Under the pieces are notes generated by a model, which saw only the letters and a program-made list of their open reading frames with translations, was not told where the DNA came from and made no database searches. 64,000 bases of DNA. Origin: Methylocystis rosea SV97 (GTDB lineage: Bacteria > Pseudomonadota > Alphaproteobacteria > Rhizobiales > Beijerinckiaceae). Shown piece after piece: positions 8,753-17,797 of this stretch. The first letter of the stretch is position 1. Every line of letters begins with the position of its first letter. The position numbers were made by a program, and so were the translations under genes. The stretch is taken from positions 62,001 through 126,000 of the forward strand of contig NZ_KB889963.1 of assembly GCF_000372845.1 (NCBI RefSeq), read 5' to 3'.

Positions 8753-9427
8753 GGGATATCTCTGGCTGTACACATGTGGTTGGGGATCATGCGTCGCCGA
8801 AGCGGGCATGTGCGATGCGTTTTAAAACCGAGGGACGTGCTGTTAGTGCCTAGATCGGGCCGCCACCATCGCTTATGGACGGCGACATTATTCCTTTCAG
8901 TCGCGTCCAATTGCATGACCTGATTGGATAATTATCCATCCTAGCGTCTCCGATTAAAGCAAATATGAGGTATTCGATCCGGTAACATTCGCAGCTTAAA
9001 GTGCATTGCAGCATATGCGCTAATTGACGCCGTGCCGCAAGTCAATATGTATGCAATCAGCTCTCGCCAATTTCTTGTGAGCGATGTCACAATAGTGCCA
9101 AAAATGCCTCAGTCGCAAATTGGACGCATTTAAAACTGGCGCGGGAGCGTCTTTGGTGTGCACTCCGTGACCGGAAAACCGGCAGGCTGGCTTAAGCATT
9201 GGCGGATGAATAAGGACGATCGGAGCTTCAAGCCGGAGTGCGAGTCCACCGCGCAGTTTGGCCAGCACCTTTCGCCATTCGGCAGGATCTTGAGCGCTTA
9301 GTCACGTTGAGCGTCTTTACGAAGCTCTCCAACATGCCAGCGCCGCTCAGCGACATTTCCTTTGAGCTGCATCGGCGCCTCCCAGCGCCCGCCAAACGGG
9401 ATGGCTCGCGACCGCCCGCTTGCGCCG
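8753..9427. other. Long non-coding stretch upstream of the PKS gene
   Basis: About 675 bp without a convincing gene, unusual in this tightly packed window. The part 8880-9130 is clearly richer in A and T than the surroundings, as expected for a promoter region. A 14-bp perfect palindrome lies at 8925-8938. A possible 82-codon frame on the minus strand (9020-9268) has no recognisable features. The stretch separates the PKS promoter from the 3' end of the histidine kinase gene, which is also on the minus strand. Confidence 0.6.
8925..8938. promoter_or_regulatory. 14-bp perfect palindrome, possible operator of the PKS gene
   Basis: The sequence TGGATAATTATCCA is a perfect inverted repeat about 175 bp upstream of the chosen PKS start, in AT-rich DNA. 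Its symmetry suits a dimeric repressor or activator. No regulator gene lies next to it, so the role is inference. Confidence 0.3.
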
Positions 9428-10645
9428 CTAGTCGCCAGGGAACTCCACCATCAACGTCGTGCCGGCGGAGGCGTTCATCTCCAGCGATCCGCCCAGCTGA
9501 CGCGCAAAGGCTTGCATGATGCTCATGCCGAGAGAGCCAGACGCGACCGCAGACGCCGGCGCGATTCCGGGACCGTCGTCGCGAACGATGAGCTGCAGGC
9601 GGCCGTTCGCCTGTTTGAGCAAGGCGACTTCGAATTTCGATCCCGCGCCTTTTTGGAAGACGTGCTTGACGGCGTTGAGCGCGGCTTCATTGACCAGAAG
9701 AAGCACCGCGGTCATCTGATCCAGGGACAATTTTGCGTCTGGGGATATCTCTAACGACAGCTGGATCGGCAGGTCGCCAAAGTCATTGCGCAACATCTCG
9801 TCAAGAATAGGCGCGAGGCCCTGTTCGTAGCTTGTTTTGTCGTAGAGCCGGCGATGCAATGCCGACATCGCCGCGATCCGATCTTCGGCGGCCGCGATCC
9901 GTTCGGCGGCCGTCACGTCCAGCACGCCCCGACGGGCGTTGCTGATCATGGCCAGGACAATTTGGAGGTTATTGGCAACGCGATGCTGAAGCTCGCCAAA
10001 CAGGCTGACCTGCACCTGGTGCGCCGCTTCCAGACGCCTGATCAGATCGGCCATTCCCGCCACGAGAACAAGCAGGAACCCGCCGACGAGGAGAAATGCG
10101 ATCAACGCGAACGTTGCGTTCTGCTCTCTGAGCAAAAACGAGTTGCGCGGCTCGAAGAAAAAATACCACCCCGACACAGCGGAGAGCGCCAACACCACCG
10201 CGCCTTGACGCCAGCCGCACAGCAGCGCGCTGGCGGCGATCGCCGGATGAAAGGTGAGAAACTTCATCGGATCGAGCCAGCGATCCAACAGGATGCGAAC
10301 AGACAGGCTCGCGCCGAATAACGCCAAAGCAATAATCCAGGAGGGCGCGCCCTCTATTCTTTTCGACGCCCTGTAGACTTTCGTCGCCCACGCCACCTTG
10401 AGCACCCTGACGTAACTTGCCGAAATCCCGTGATTTCCGACCCACTCGGGCACGCGAATACAGCATAGCGCATAGTTCCGAACAAGATCGAATGCGCTGC
10501 CGCTGCATCCGCCATCCCACGCGCTCGCGGCGTAGCCAAGAGATAACGTCGCGTCGCAAGTTGCAGTTGGGCTTCTCTTGGCTCCGAGAGAATTTTCTGC
10601 CCGGGGGAACAAGTCGGATCGCCCGAGGTTTCGCTCACGGGACAC
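9428..10645 (-). CDS. Membrane sensor histidine kinase, HisKA_2/HWE type
   Basis: Up to 405 residues. Several hydrophobic segments (about residues 105-190, ending in [20 protein letters not shown]) resemble the DUF4118/KdpD-type membrane region. They are followed by a HisKA_2 dimerisation box, [16 protein letters not shown], whose His is the likely phosphoacceptor, and an ATPase domain with [12 protein letters not shown] (N box) and DDGPGIAP (G1). The HRxxN box is typical of kinases of general stress or light signalling in alphaproteobacteria. No response regulator is adjacent. The first 80 or so residues are not hydrophobic and look unlike the family, so the true start is probably downstream; with the ATG at 10645 only 36 bp would separate it from the divergent catalase gene. 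Confidence 0.85.
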   Translation of the reverse strand: MSRERNLGRSDLFPRAENSLGAKRSPTATCDATLSLGYAASAWDGGCSGSAFDLVRNYALCCIRVPEWVGNHGISASYVRVLKVAWATKVYRASKRIEGAPSWIIALALFGASLSVRILLDRWLDPMKFLTFHPAIAASALLCGWRQGAVVLALSAVSGWYFFFEPRNSFLLREQNATFALIAFLLVGGFLLVLVAGMADLIRRLEAAHQVQVSLFGELQHRVANNLQIVLAMISNARRGVLDVTAAERIAAAEDRIAAMSALHRRLYDKTSYEQGLAPILDEMLRNDFGDLPIQLSLEISPDAKLSLDQMTAVLLLVNEAALNAVKHVFQKGAGSKFEVALLKQANGRLQLIVRDDGPGIAPASAVASGSLGMSIMQAFARQLGGSLEMNASAGTTLMVEFPGD

Positions 10646-10681
10646 TCGCGTTTCGTCGCGGTTTTTTTCGGAGTTTTTCTG

Positions 10682-12847
10682 ATGGGCTCAAAGCGCAATC
10701 CGGTCAAATCCGCCATGGCGAACGCCGGAAAGAGTCAAATCGCGCAACCCGATATTCTGGCGGCCGAGACTGAGATGTCTTACGCGCAGCCGCAAGGCGA
10801 CGGCGGTGAAACGCACCAGACTGCGAACGACGAAGTTGAGACGCTCACCACGCAGCAGGGCATCCCGGTTTCCGATGACCAAAACACGCTTCGCATTGGC
10901 GCGCGCGGTCCGAGCCTCATCGAAGACTTCCATTTCCGCGAGAAAATCTTCCATTTCGACCACGAGCGCATCCCGGAACGCGTCGTTCACGCGCGTGGAT
11001 TCGGCGTGCACGGCTATTTCGAGCTCACGAAATCTCTCGCAGACGTGACGCGCGCGGATCTTTTCCAGCGGGTGGGCGATCAAACGCCAGTCTTCGTGCG
11101 GTTCTCGACCGTAGCGGGCAGTAAGGGATCCGCCGATCTCGCCCGCGACGTGAGAGGCTTCGCGGTGAAGTTCTATACCCAAGAAGGCAATTGGGACCTC
11201 GTCGGCAACAATATCCCAGTGTTCTTCATCCAGGATGCGATCAAGTTTCCAGACTTGATCCACGCGGCGAAGCCTGAGCCTGATCGGGGCTTCCCCCAGG
11301 CGCAAACGGCGCATGACAACTTCTGGGACTTCGTTTCGCTGTCGCCGGAAAGCTTTCACATGATCATGTGGATCATGTCCGATCGCGCCATTCCGCGCTC
11401 CTTCCGCTTCATGGAAGGCTTTGGGGTTCACTCTTTCCGTTTCGTCAACGCGGAAGGCAAGTCGACGTTCGTCAAGTTTCATTGGAAGCCGAAGCTCGGT
11501 CTGCAGTCGGTGCTTTGGAATGAAGCAGTCAAGATCAATGGCGCCGATCCCGACTTTCATCGGCGAGATCTTTGGGACGCCATCAAGGGCGGACATTTCC
11601 CGGAATGGGAGCTCGGCCTTCAGCTCTTTGACGAAGAGTTCGCCGACACATTCGAATTCGACATTCTCGACTCAACGAAGATTATTCCCGAAGAGCAGAT
11701 TCCCGTGCAGATCGTCGGTCGCCTCGTGCTCGACCGCACCGTAGACAATTTCTTCGCAGAAACCGAACAGGTCGCTTTCTGCACGCAGAACATCGTTCCT
11801 GGCATCGATTTCAGCGACGATCCGCTGCTCCAAGGTCGCAACTTCTCCTATCTCGACACACAGTTGAAGCGGCTCGGCAGCCCGAACTTCACCCATATTC
11901 CCGTCAATGCGCCGCGCTGCCCGATGGCGCATTTCCAGCAGGACGGGCATATGGCGATGAAGAACCCGAAGGGCCGCGTCAATTACGAGCCCAACAGCTG
12001 GGGCGCGCTCGGCGGACCGCGCGAGAATCCCGAGCGCGGCTTCACGTCATTCCCGGAAGAAGTCGCCGGGCCGAAGACGAGACTTCGCTCCGAAAGCTTC
12101 GCCGATCATTACAGCCAGGCGCGGCAATTCTTCATCAGCCAGACGCCGATTGAGCGCAAACACATTGGCGATGCGCTCGTTTTCGAACTGAGCAAATGCG
12201 AGCGCCCGGACGTTCGCTCCCGCGTCGTCTCGCATCTCTTAAACATTGACGTTGCGCTCGCGACGCGCGTGGCTGACGGCTTGCGGCTTGAAATGCCCGA
12301 TCCGGCGAAGGCCGCGCGCCCGACGCGGCAAGAGCTTCCCCCGTCCGCGCCGTTGAGCATTTTGGCGCGTCCCAAATCCTTCACGGGGCGCAAGCTCGGG
12401 ATTCTCGTGACGGACGGCGCCGATGCGAAGTTGTTGAAGGCGTTGATCGAGGCCGTCGAAAAGATCGGAGCGGTTTACGAGATTGTCGCGCCCCACATCG
12501 GCGGCGTGGTGCTTGACGACGGCGCCATGCAGCCCGCCGCCCAGAAGATCGACGGAGGACCGTCGGTGCTCTATGACGCCGTCGCCATCATCGCGTCGGA
12601 GACCGGCGCCGCCGATCTCGTCGTCGATGCCGCCGCGCGCGATTTTGCAAGCGACGCCTTCGCGCACTGCAAGTTCATCGGCTTCACCAAGAGCGCGTTG
12701 CCGCTGCTGGAGAAAGCCGGCGTCGCGGACGCGCTGGATAAAGCGTGCATTCCGCTTGCGACCGTCAAGGACGCGGCCGCGTTCATCGCGGCCTGCGCCG
12801 AACTTCGTTACTGGCCCAGAGAACTGACGGTCGATCTGGATGCGTGA
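10682..12847 (+). CDS. katE: Large-subunit haem catalase (HPII/KatE type)
   Basis: A 721-residue clade 2 catalase that breaks down hydrogen peroxide to water and oxygen in the cytoplasm. The catalytic His is in RVVHARGFG, the distal Asn in [12 protein letters not shown] and the proximal haem-ligand Tyr in FSYLDTQL. After the core (about residues 60-550) comes the DJ-1/class I amidotransferase-like C-terminal domain (about 575-715, starting [11 protein letters not shown]) that marks the large-subunit type. The start has GGAG about 8 bp upstream. It diverges from the histidine kinase gene, and the next gene encodes a hemerythrin-like protein 54 bp downstream, which suggests an oxidative or general stress unit. 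Confidence 0.97.
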   Translation: MGSKRNPVKSAMANAGKSQIAQPDILAAETEMSYAQPQGDGGETHQTANDEVETLTTQQGIPVSDDQNTLRIGARGPSLIEDFHFREKIFHFDHERIPERVVHARGFGVHGYFELTKSLADVTRADLFQRVGDQTPVFVRFSTVAGSKGSADLARDVRGFAVKFYTQEGNWDLVGNNIPVFFIQDAIKFPDLIHAAKPEPDRGFPQAQTAHDNFWDFVSLSPESFHMIMWIMSDRAIPRSFRFMEGFGVHSFRFVNAEGKSTFVKFHWKPKLGLQSVLWNEAVKINGADPDFHRRDLWDAIKGGHFPEWELGLQLFDEEFADTFEFDILDSTKIIPEEQIPVQIVGRLVLDRTVDNFFAETEQVAFCTQNIVPGIDFSDDPLLQGRNFSYLDTQLKRLGSPNFTHIPVNAPRCPMAHFQQDGHMAMKNPKGRVNYEPNSWGALGGPRENPERGFTSFPEEVAGPKTRLRSESFADHYSQARQFFISQTPIERKHIGDALVFELSKCERPDVRSRVVSHLLNIDVALATRVADGLRLEMPDPAKAARPTRQELPPSAPLSILARPKSFTGRKLGILVTDGADAKLLKALIEAVEKIGAVYEIVAPHIGGVVLDDGAMQPAAQKIDGGPSVLYDAVAIIASETGAADLVVDAAARDFASDAFAHCKFIGFTKSALPLLEKAGVADALDKACIPLATVKDAAAFIAACAELRYWPRELTVDLDA

Positions 12848-12901
12848 TGCGGTCACGCAGACAGAACAGCCAAGTTAACAACCGCGCAAAGGAGAACCAA
12901 A

Positions 12902-13423
12902 ATGCCAACAGCAAGCACGGGCGGCAGCACGAAAAGGTCGAAGCCCCGAACGGGCGCGAAGACGTCGGCCAGCGCCTCCAAAACGGCGGACGCCATCAAG
13001 CTCCTGAGGGAGGATCACCGAGAGGTGAAAACCTGGTTCAAACAGTATGAAAAGCTCGGTAAGGAAACCGAGAAGGAAGAGCTCGCGCGAAAAATTTGCG
13101 CCGCGCTGACTGTTCACGCCAAGATCGAAGAGGAAATCTTCTATCCGGCGTTGCGCAAGAGCATCGACGACGAAGAGCTTCTCGACGAAGCCGAAGTTGA
13201 GCACGCAAGCGCCAAGCAGCTGATCGCCGAGATCCTCTCGATGTCGCCGCAAGACCATCTCTTCGACGCAAAGGTCAAGGTGCTGGGCGAATATGTCATG
13301 CACCATGTCCAGGAAGAAGAGCAGGAAATGTTTCCCGAGGCGCGCAAGAGCGATGTCGATCTCGACGCCCTGGGCGTCAAGCTATCGAAGCGTAAAGCCG
13401 AGCTGATGAAAAAAGCGGCCTGA
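12902..13423 (+). CDS. Hemerythrin HHE-domain protein
   Basis: A 173-residue protein with a basic, Ser/Thr-rich N-terminal tail (residues 1-30) and a four-helix hemerythrin-like domain. Candidate di-iron ligands are in REDHREV, VHAKIEEEIFYP, EVEHASAK and MHHVQEEEQEMFP. Proteins of this family bind oxygen or reactive species through a di-iron site. An excellent ribosome site, AAGGAG, stands 7 bp before the ATG. The gene follows the catalase on the same strand and probably shares its stress role. The end of the coding region overlaps a terminator that serves the converging gene. Confidence 0.9.
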   Translation: MPTASTGGSTKRSKPRTGAKTSASASKTADAIKLLREDHREVKTWFKQYEKLGKETEKEELARKICAALTVHAKIEEEIFYPALRKSIDDEELLDEAEVEHASAKQLIAEILSMSPQDHLFDAKVKVLGEYVMHHVQEEEQEMFPEARKSDVDLDALGVKLSKRKAELMKKAA

Positions 13424-13435
13424 TCGCGGCCGCTT
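13409..13435 (-). terminator. Rho-independent terminator of the converging stress-protein gene
   Basis: On the minus strand an 8-bp stem AAGCGGCC/GGCCGCTT with a 7-nt loop runs straight into a T tract (six A on the plus strand at 13409-13414). It lies 10 bp past the stop at 13445 and overlaps the last codons of the hemerythrin gene on the other strand. Confidence 0.75.
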
Positions 13436-13444
13436 CAACGTCAT

Positions 13445-14008
13445 TCACGCCGCGGCGGCTGGCACGTCATGCGCATGCACGTCGCGGCCGGAATGTTTGG
13501 CGATGATGCGCTTGGCGGTTTCCTCAAGCGCCTCGTTTCGCGTTCGCACCCAGAGCAACAAGCCGCCGTGGTCAAGTTGCTCCTGGAGATATTTCGCGTG
13601 ACGCTCCTCCATGAACTCGCCAAGCACGACCCCGATGAGGCCGCCAAATTCCGCGCCGATCAGGCCGCTCACAAGAAGCATCGCCAGTGCTCCGCCTGAC
13701 GCGAGCGCCGCGCCGGCCGCCACGGTGGCGCCGACGTAGACGAGACCGCCAATGATGGCGCCCTCTTTCTTGCTCAAAGATTCCCTGGGCGCATAGGCCA
13801 CGCGCGGGGCGGCGCCGTCGTCTTCGGCCGCCTCCACCTTTTCATATTTATGGCCGAGCTTGCCGACGATCGCTTTTTCACCCGCAAGCAGGCTGATATC
13901 GCCAAGGTCGAACCCCGAATTCAATAATTCCTCGACAGCGCTCTCGAGCACATAGCCGTCTGAGAAAACGCCGACCACCTCTCGCGCCCGCCGCTCCGCA
14001 CTGGACAT
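13445..14008 (-). CDS. Glycine-rich membrane-associated stress protein (general stress protein 17M-like)
   Basis: A 187-residue protein. Residues 8-40 (VVGVFSDGYVLESAVEELLNSGFDLGDISLLA) resemble the 17M-like stress domain. A central glycine- and alanine-rich segment (about 85-130, from GAIIGGLVYVG to GGLIGVVLGEF) could form a membrane hairpin. The C-terminal part is amphipathic and ends in an alanine tail. No enzyme motif is seen. The start is ATG 14008; a longer upstream extension of the frame has no homology. It lies beside catalase and hemerythrin genes and ends in a clear terminator shared at the convergent junction. Confidence 0.75.
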   Translation of the reverse strand: MSSAERRAREVVGVFSDGYVLESAVEELLNSGFDLGDISLLAGEKAIVGKLGHKYEKVEAAEDDGAAPRVAYAPRESLSKKEGAIIGGLVYVGATVAAGAALASGGALAMLLVSGLIGAEFGGLIGVVLGEFMEERHAKYLQEQLDHGGLLLWVRTRNEALEETAKRIIAKHSGRDVHAHDVPAAAA

Positions 14009-14135
14009 GCCGCCCTCCCCTAGCCCTTGCACGCCTCGATCCGCTTCGAAGCGTCCCGCCGCATCCGGCTGTTCGGGGCAGAGTGCTGCCGAAGGCCGGC
14101 CCTTGGCAAGAGCCGCATTGACGCTGGCGAAGGAG

Positions 14136-15056
14136 CTAAGGAGAGCGCAAGGCGGACCGGGATGTATCGGCAGAGGCCGCCAGCAGGGAGAGGTATTCCC
14201 AGGCCATCGTCGCGCCGGCGAGAGCGGTGATTTCGGAAACATCATAGGCCGGCGCCACCTCGACGACGTCCATCCCGACGAAGTTCAGACCGGCGAGCTT
14301 GCGGATGATCGACTGCGCCTGCCACGTGGCCAGACCGCCGATTTCCGGCGTGCCGGTCCCGGGGGCAAAGGCCGGATCAAGCGCGTCGACGTCGAACGTC
14401 AAATAGACGGGGGCGTCGCCGACGACTTCGACGATCCGCGAGGCGATCGCCGCTGGCCCAATTTCATGCGCCTCCTGCGCGGCGACGATCGTGACGCCTT
14501 GTCCACGCGTCCAGTCGTAGACGTCGCGTTGCACCGGCGAGCGAATGCCGATCTGAATCATGCGGCGCGCATCGACGACGCCTTCGTTGATCGCATGATA
14601 GAACATCGAGCCATGCGCATAGGGCTGGCCGAAATTATCGGGCCATGTATCGACGTGAGCGTCGAAATGGATTAGCGCCAGCGGGCCGCGTCTTTTCGCG
14701 CAGGCGCGCAAGAGAGGCAGCGTGATTCCATGGTCGCCGCCAAGCGTCACGAGATGCGCATAGGCCGACGCCTGATCCTCGATGAGCTTCAGACTTGCGG
14801 CGATGTCGCCCAGCGCGATGGCGAAATCCCCTACGTCGGCGAGCGGCAGATCGACGGGGGACGTCCAGTGCGCGGGATGCTCGCCGTCCATCAACATACG
14901 ACTGGCGTGACGAATCGCCGACGGCCCGAAGCGCGCGCCGCTGCGGTTGGTCGTGCCGATGTCGAAAGGGACGCCGGCGACGACAACCGCCGCGTCAGCA
15001 CCAGGTGCGACGCCGAGGAAGGTCGGCGGAGCGGCGAATGTCGGCGTCCCGCTCAT
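14136..15056 (-). CDS. speB: Agmatinase
   Basis: A 306-residue ureohydrolase that hydrolyses agmatine to putrescine and urea in the cytoplasm. The two-manganese motifs are intact: TLGGDHGIT, LIHFDAHVDTW and YLTFDVDALDPAFAPGTGTPE. The length fits bacterial SpeB. The start ATG 15056 overlaps the stop of the upstream arginine decarboxylase gene (ATGA), so the two are translationally coupled and together turn arginine into putrescine. Confidence 0.93.
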   Translation of the reverse strand: MSGTPTFAAPPTFLGVAPGADAAVVVAGVPFDIGTTNRSGARFGPSAIRHASRMLMDGEHPAHWTSPVDLPLADVGDFAIALGDIAASLKLIEDQASAYAHLVTLGGDHGITLPLLRACAKRRGPLALIHFDAHVDTWPDNFGQPYAHGSMFYHAINEGVVDARRMIQIGIRSPVQRDVYDWTRGQGVTIVAAQEAHEIGPAAIASRIVEVVGDAPVYLTFDVDALDPAFAPGTGTPEIGGLATWQAQSIIRKLAGLNFVGMDVVEVAPAYDVSEITALAGATMAWEYLSLLAASADTSRSALRSP

Positions 15057-15622
15057 GGCAAACCATCGAGTTTGACGAAGCGGAACACCGCCGCGGCGAC
15101 CGCGCAGGTCCAATCGCCGTTCGGCGCGCCTTCGGCCGCCGCGGTCAAAGACAGGCTCTCGACGATCAGTTCGCTTGTTTCATAGACCTTCTTGCGCTCA
15201 TTCCAGGCGGCGTCTGGATCGAATTCGATCCCGAGCGTCGAAGCGAGCATCGTCGCGGCGAGATCTTCCGCATAATCGCCGCTCTCGCGCTCCGTCATGC
15301 CATAGCCGTGATGCTCCGAAATATAGCCGTAGAGCGTCGGCTCCCTTGGCCGGGCGAGGCCGATGCTCGCCGTGACGCGCCGACCGGGCTCGTCGGTCTC
15401 AGCGCGCGCAAGCACCGTGAAAGTGATTTCGCCAGGCTGAAGCGTCGCGACGCCCAGTTCCACCGGAACGATTTCGCATCCCGCCGGAAGAATCGACGAC
15501 ACCGCCACGAGGTTCTGCTGTTCGATGTCGGCGTCGCGCAGCGCATATTCGAACGCCGTCAGACGATGGCGATGAACGCCGACGCCGCGCGTGAGAAAGA
15601 CGCATTGCGGAATGGGAAACAT
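15053..15622 (-). CDS. pdaD: Pyruvoyl-dependent arginine decarboxylase
   Basis: A 189-residue protein of the small pyruvoyl-dependent arginine decarboxylase family, unrelated to the PLP-dependent SpeA. The self-cleavage site is visible in NLVAVSSILPAGCEIV: the second Ser would become the pyruvoyl group. The C-terminal part has FTVLARAETDEPGR and GYISEHHGYG, typical of the family. The start ATG 15622 is chosen for its strong GAGGGAG ribosome site; an upstream start at 15658 lacks one. It makes agmatine, the substrate of the coupled agmatinase gene downstream. The family was first described in archaea and occurs patchily in bacteria. Confidence 0.9.
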   Translation of the reverse strand: MFPIPQCVFLTRGVGVHRHRLTAFEYALRDADIEQQNLVAVSSILPAGCEIVPVELGVATLQPGEITFTVLARAETDEPGRRVTASIGLARPREPTLYGYISEHHGYGMTERESGDYAEDLAATMLASTLGIEFDPDAAWNERKKVYETSELIVESLSLTAAAEGAPNGDWTCAVAAAVFRFVKLDGLP

Positions 15623-15782
15623 CGAACGCGCTCCCTCGCGCAAAGACCACCGCTTCAATTAGGACAAGGCGCCCGTTAGGCCATAAGCATTTTAGCAAGC
15701 TTCGTCTATGGCCTCGCGCGCGCGAACCGGCTAGCATCGTCAAGCGGGCTGCTGGTCGCGACCATTGGCGCAACATATCTCC

Positions 15783-15814
15783 ATGGCATGAAAATTTCGA
15801 TGGCATGAAAATTT
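15783..15814 (+). repeat. Tandem duplication of a start region
   Basis: The 15-bp word ATGGCATGAAAATTT occurs twice, at 15783-15797 and 15800-15814, with 2 bp between. The second copy contains the start codon of the SGNH-like gene (15805). The first copy contains an ATG (15788) that opens a six-codon frame, MKISMA, whose TGA overlaps the real start (ATGA). Confidence 0.85.
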
Positions 15815-16851
15815 TGCTGCTCGGCGGCTCCAACGCCGGAATGCGGGAAGGCTGGGCCTTCCAATTTCAACGGCAGGCGTCGGCGCACGAGGTCGAGAAT
15901 CGTTTTCTCGGCGCGGTAGGGTCGCTCTACGGTTTGCTGGCGCTTTTGAAGATGGAGCGTGACGCGACGGCTTCTCCGGACGTCATCATTTTCGAATATT
16001 GTCTCAACGACATTCTGCTTTTCGCCGCCGGCTGCCTGCGCGCGAGCCTCGTCGCCGATACGCTCGAAGCGATCGCGGCCTGTTGCGCCCGGCGTCGAAT
16101 CCGCCTGATGTTTCTCTGCCTGGACCCGCGGCCGACGGCCTCCAAAGCGCTACGCAGCGCAACGCGGCGCGCGCATCGGCTCTACGCGGACGCGGCGACG
16201 CGTTATGCGACGCCCGCCATCTGGCTTAACGAGATTTTTTCAGGAAGCCCGACGGCAGCGCATTATCAGGACGAAAACCATCTGACGGTCGACGCCTCAA
16301 CGGCGGTGGCCGCCGCAGTGCTGAGCCGGATCGGCGACGCGCGCGTTCCCTTGGCGCCCAACGTCGAGATTCGCTTCGATTACGTCGACGCGACGCAGGC
16401 CCAGCGTCGCGGGGCATGCGAGCTACATCACATAGACTCGAAGGTTTTCGAAGGCGCGTTCATCCATCTCAACCGACAGAGCGAATGCTATTGGCCCGGA
16501 AGCGGCCGTCTCGTCGCGCTGATGCTGCGGTCCGACGACAGCAGCGGCGAATATCTCATTCGCGCGCCGCGATGCGTCTACCGCAAGAATCCGCGCTCGA
16601 AGATGCAGGAGATCGTCGCCAATCTCATGCTGCTGCATTACGTAACGCGCGCAATCGCCACGGACCGCGGCGTCGCCATCGCAATGCCCGACGACGAAGC
16701 GGCGCTGAGACGCGCTCCAGAGGATGCGACGCTCCTCGCCATTCCGCCGACGGCGGATTTTTTGGACCAGACTCTCGATATCCACGCCGTGATCTTTTGG
16801 CGGCCGCGATCCATCGCGCGCAAAATCGCAGCGCTGTTGCTCCGCCGGTGA
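15805..16851 (+). CDS. SGNH/GDSL-hydrolase-like protein of unknown substrate
   Basis: A 348-residue protein. The N-terminus MKILLLGGSNAGMREG matches the first SGNH block (a nucleophile Ser after GG), FEYCLNDI gives the Asn block, and YQDENHLTVDA gives the DxxH block with the catalytic Asp and His near residue 155. The first 180 residues are thus a lipase/esterase-like fold. The C-terminal half (about 190-348) is not recognised. Similar domains deacylate or acylate polysaccharides, lipids or small esters. No signal peptide is evident. The gene stands alone between the decarboxylase and eipB genes, and its start region is duplicated, which may set a leader-peptide type of translation control. 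Confidence 0.65.
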   Translation: MKILLLGGSNAGMREGWAFQFQRQASAHEVENRFLGAVGSLYGLLALLKMERDATASPDVIIFEYCLNDILLFAAGCLRASLVADTLEAIAACCARRRIRLMFLCLDPRPTASKALRSATRRAHRLYADAATRYATPAIWLNEIFSGSPTAAHYQDENHLTVDASTAVAAAVLSRIGDARVPLAPNVEIRFDYVDATQAQRRGACELHHIDSKVFEGAFIHLNRQSECYWPGSGRLVALMLRSDDSSGEYLIRAPRCVYRKNPRSKMQEIVANLMLLHYVTRAIATDRGVAIAMPDDEAALRRAPEDATLLAIPPTADFLDQTLDIHAVIFWRPRSIARKIAALLLRR

Positions 16852-16867
16852 ACCGCTGAACGTCGGG

Positions 16868-17689
16868 CTATTTTTTGCACGTCGGCGTCGGCTGCAACAC
16901 GAGATCCGTCATGTCGCCGCGCAAGACGAAGTCGCCGTAGTCGAGCTTCAGCGCGCGCGAGACGCCGTTTTCATAAAGGTCGAAGGACAGCACATAAATC
17001 GGCTGCCCGTCCTTCTTGCCCAGCTCGAAATAGGAAATCGCAACCGGCCAGCGACGGATATTGTTGAGCGCATTCACGCGCGCGACCTTTTCCTGGGGCG
17101 GCTCGGTCGTCGGCTTGCCAATGACCGTTAAAGTATCGAACGCCTTTTCGCCGTCGCCCGTGCCGTCGAAGACCCGCGCTTCCAGCAGCTGTTCGCCGGC
17201 CGCGGCCGTTTCCACGATTTTGCGCAAATGTTCCGTCGGAAAAAGCATCGGACCGGACAGCTCCAGGCGCGTGCGCTTTGGCTTTGCAAGATCGATGGCA
17301 AGCCGGGCGTCGGCGGATTTTTTGGCCTTTCCGTCGACTTCATCGGTCCGCGAATTGTCGACTTTGGTCTCCACCTTGAAGCGAAACTCCGCGCCGTCGC
17401 CGCCCTCGAATGTCGCCGAACGCATGTCGGACAGCTTGGTCGCCCCTTCCGATGGCTGCAATTCGGTGATCTGTCGAAAGTTCTGCACATAGCCCTCGCA
17501 GGCCGAACCGGAGAAGTCGAAGGCGATCCGACCGCGCGCCTGCGCCGGCGCCTTCGCGCCGCTCGATTTCAACAGGCTCAGATCATAAACAGCGCGGTGA
17601 TTGGCGAGCGGCAATGCGCGCTCGGCGAACGCCTGGCCAACCGGCGTCGCCGCGCAGATCGCGGCGGCCAGCACGCGTAACGAAATCAT
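16868..17689 (-). CDS. eipB: Cell envelope integrity protein EipB (DUF1849)
   Basis: A 273-residue periplasmic protein. A signal peptide (MISLRVLAAAICAATPVGQAFA) is followed by the DUF1849 domain, ANHRAVYDLSLL onward, a beta-spiral fold known from Brucella EipB, which supports envelope integrity. The conserved Cys pair is present, one in GSACEGY (about residue 65) and one near the C-terminus in PTPTCKK, and probably forms a disulfide. The ATG at 17689 has AGAGG 6 bp upstream. It stands alone, divergent from the ridA gene. Confidence 0.9.
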   Translation of the reverse strand: MISLRVLAAAICAATPVGQAFAERALPLANHRAVYDLSLLKSSGAKAPAQARGRIAFDFSGSACEGYVQNFRQITELQPSEGATKLSDMRSATFEGGDGAEFRFKVETKVDNSRTDEVDGKAKKSADARLAIDLAKPKRTRLELSGPMLFPTEHLRKIVETAAAGEQLLEARVFDGTGDGEKAFDTLTVIGKPTTEPPQEKVARVNALNNIRRWPVAISYFELGKKDGQPIYVLSFDLYENGVSRALKLDYGDFVLRGDMTDLVLQPTPTCKK

Positions 17690-17797
17690 TGGACCTCTTT
17701 CTGGTGGCGGCGCCACGCGACGCCATTGCGTCGCGTGGCGTAGGAAACTAGGGTCGCGCTTCATTGGGAGCAACGACTTTCTCTTTGAGGAGGCGCT

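Noticed and set aside
9020-9268. 82-codon minus-strand frame in the gap upstream of the PKS
   Set aside because: Poor composition, no ribosome site and no recognisable pattern.
12841-12859. Hairpin TGCGTGA/TCACGCA at the katE stop as terminator
   Set aside because: Only 7 bp, no T tract, and the hemerythrin gene follows on the same strand, so read-through is more likely.
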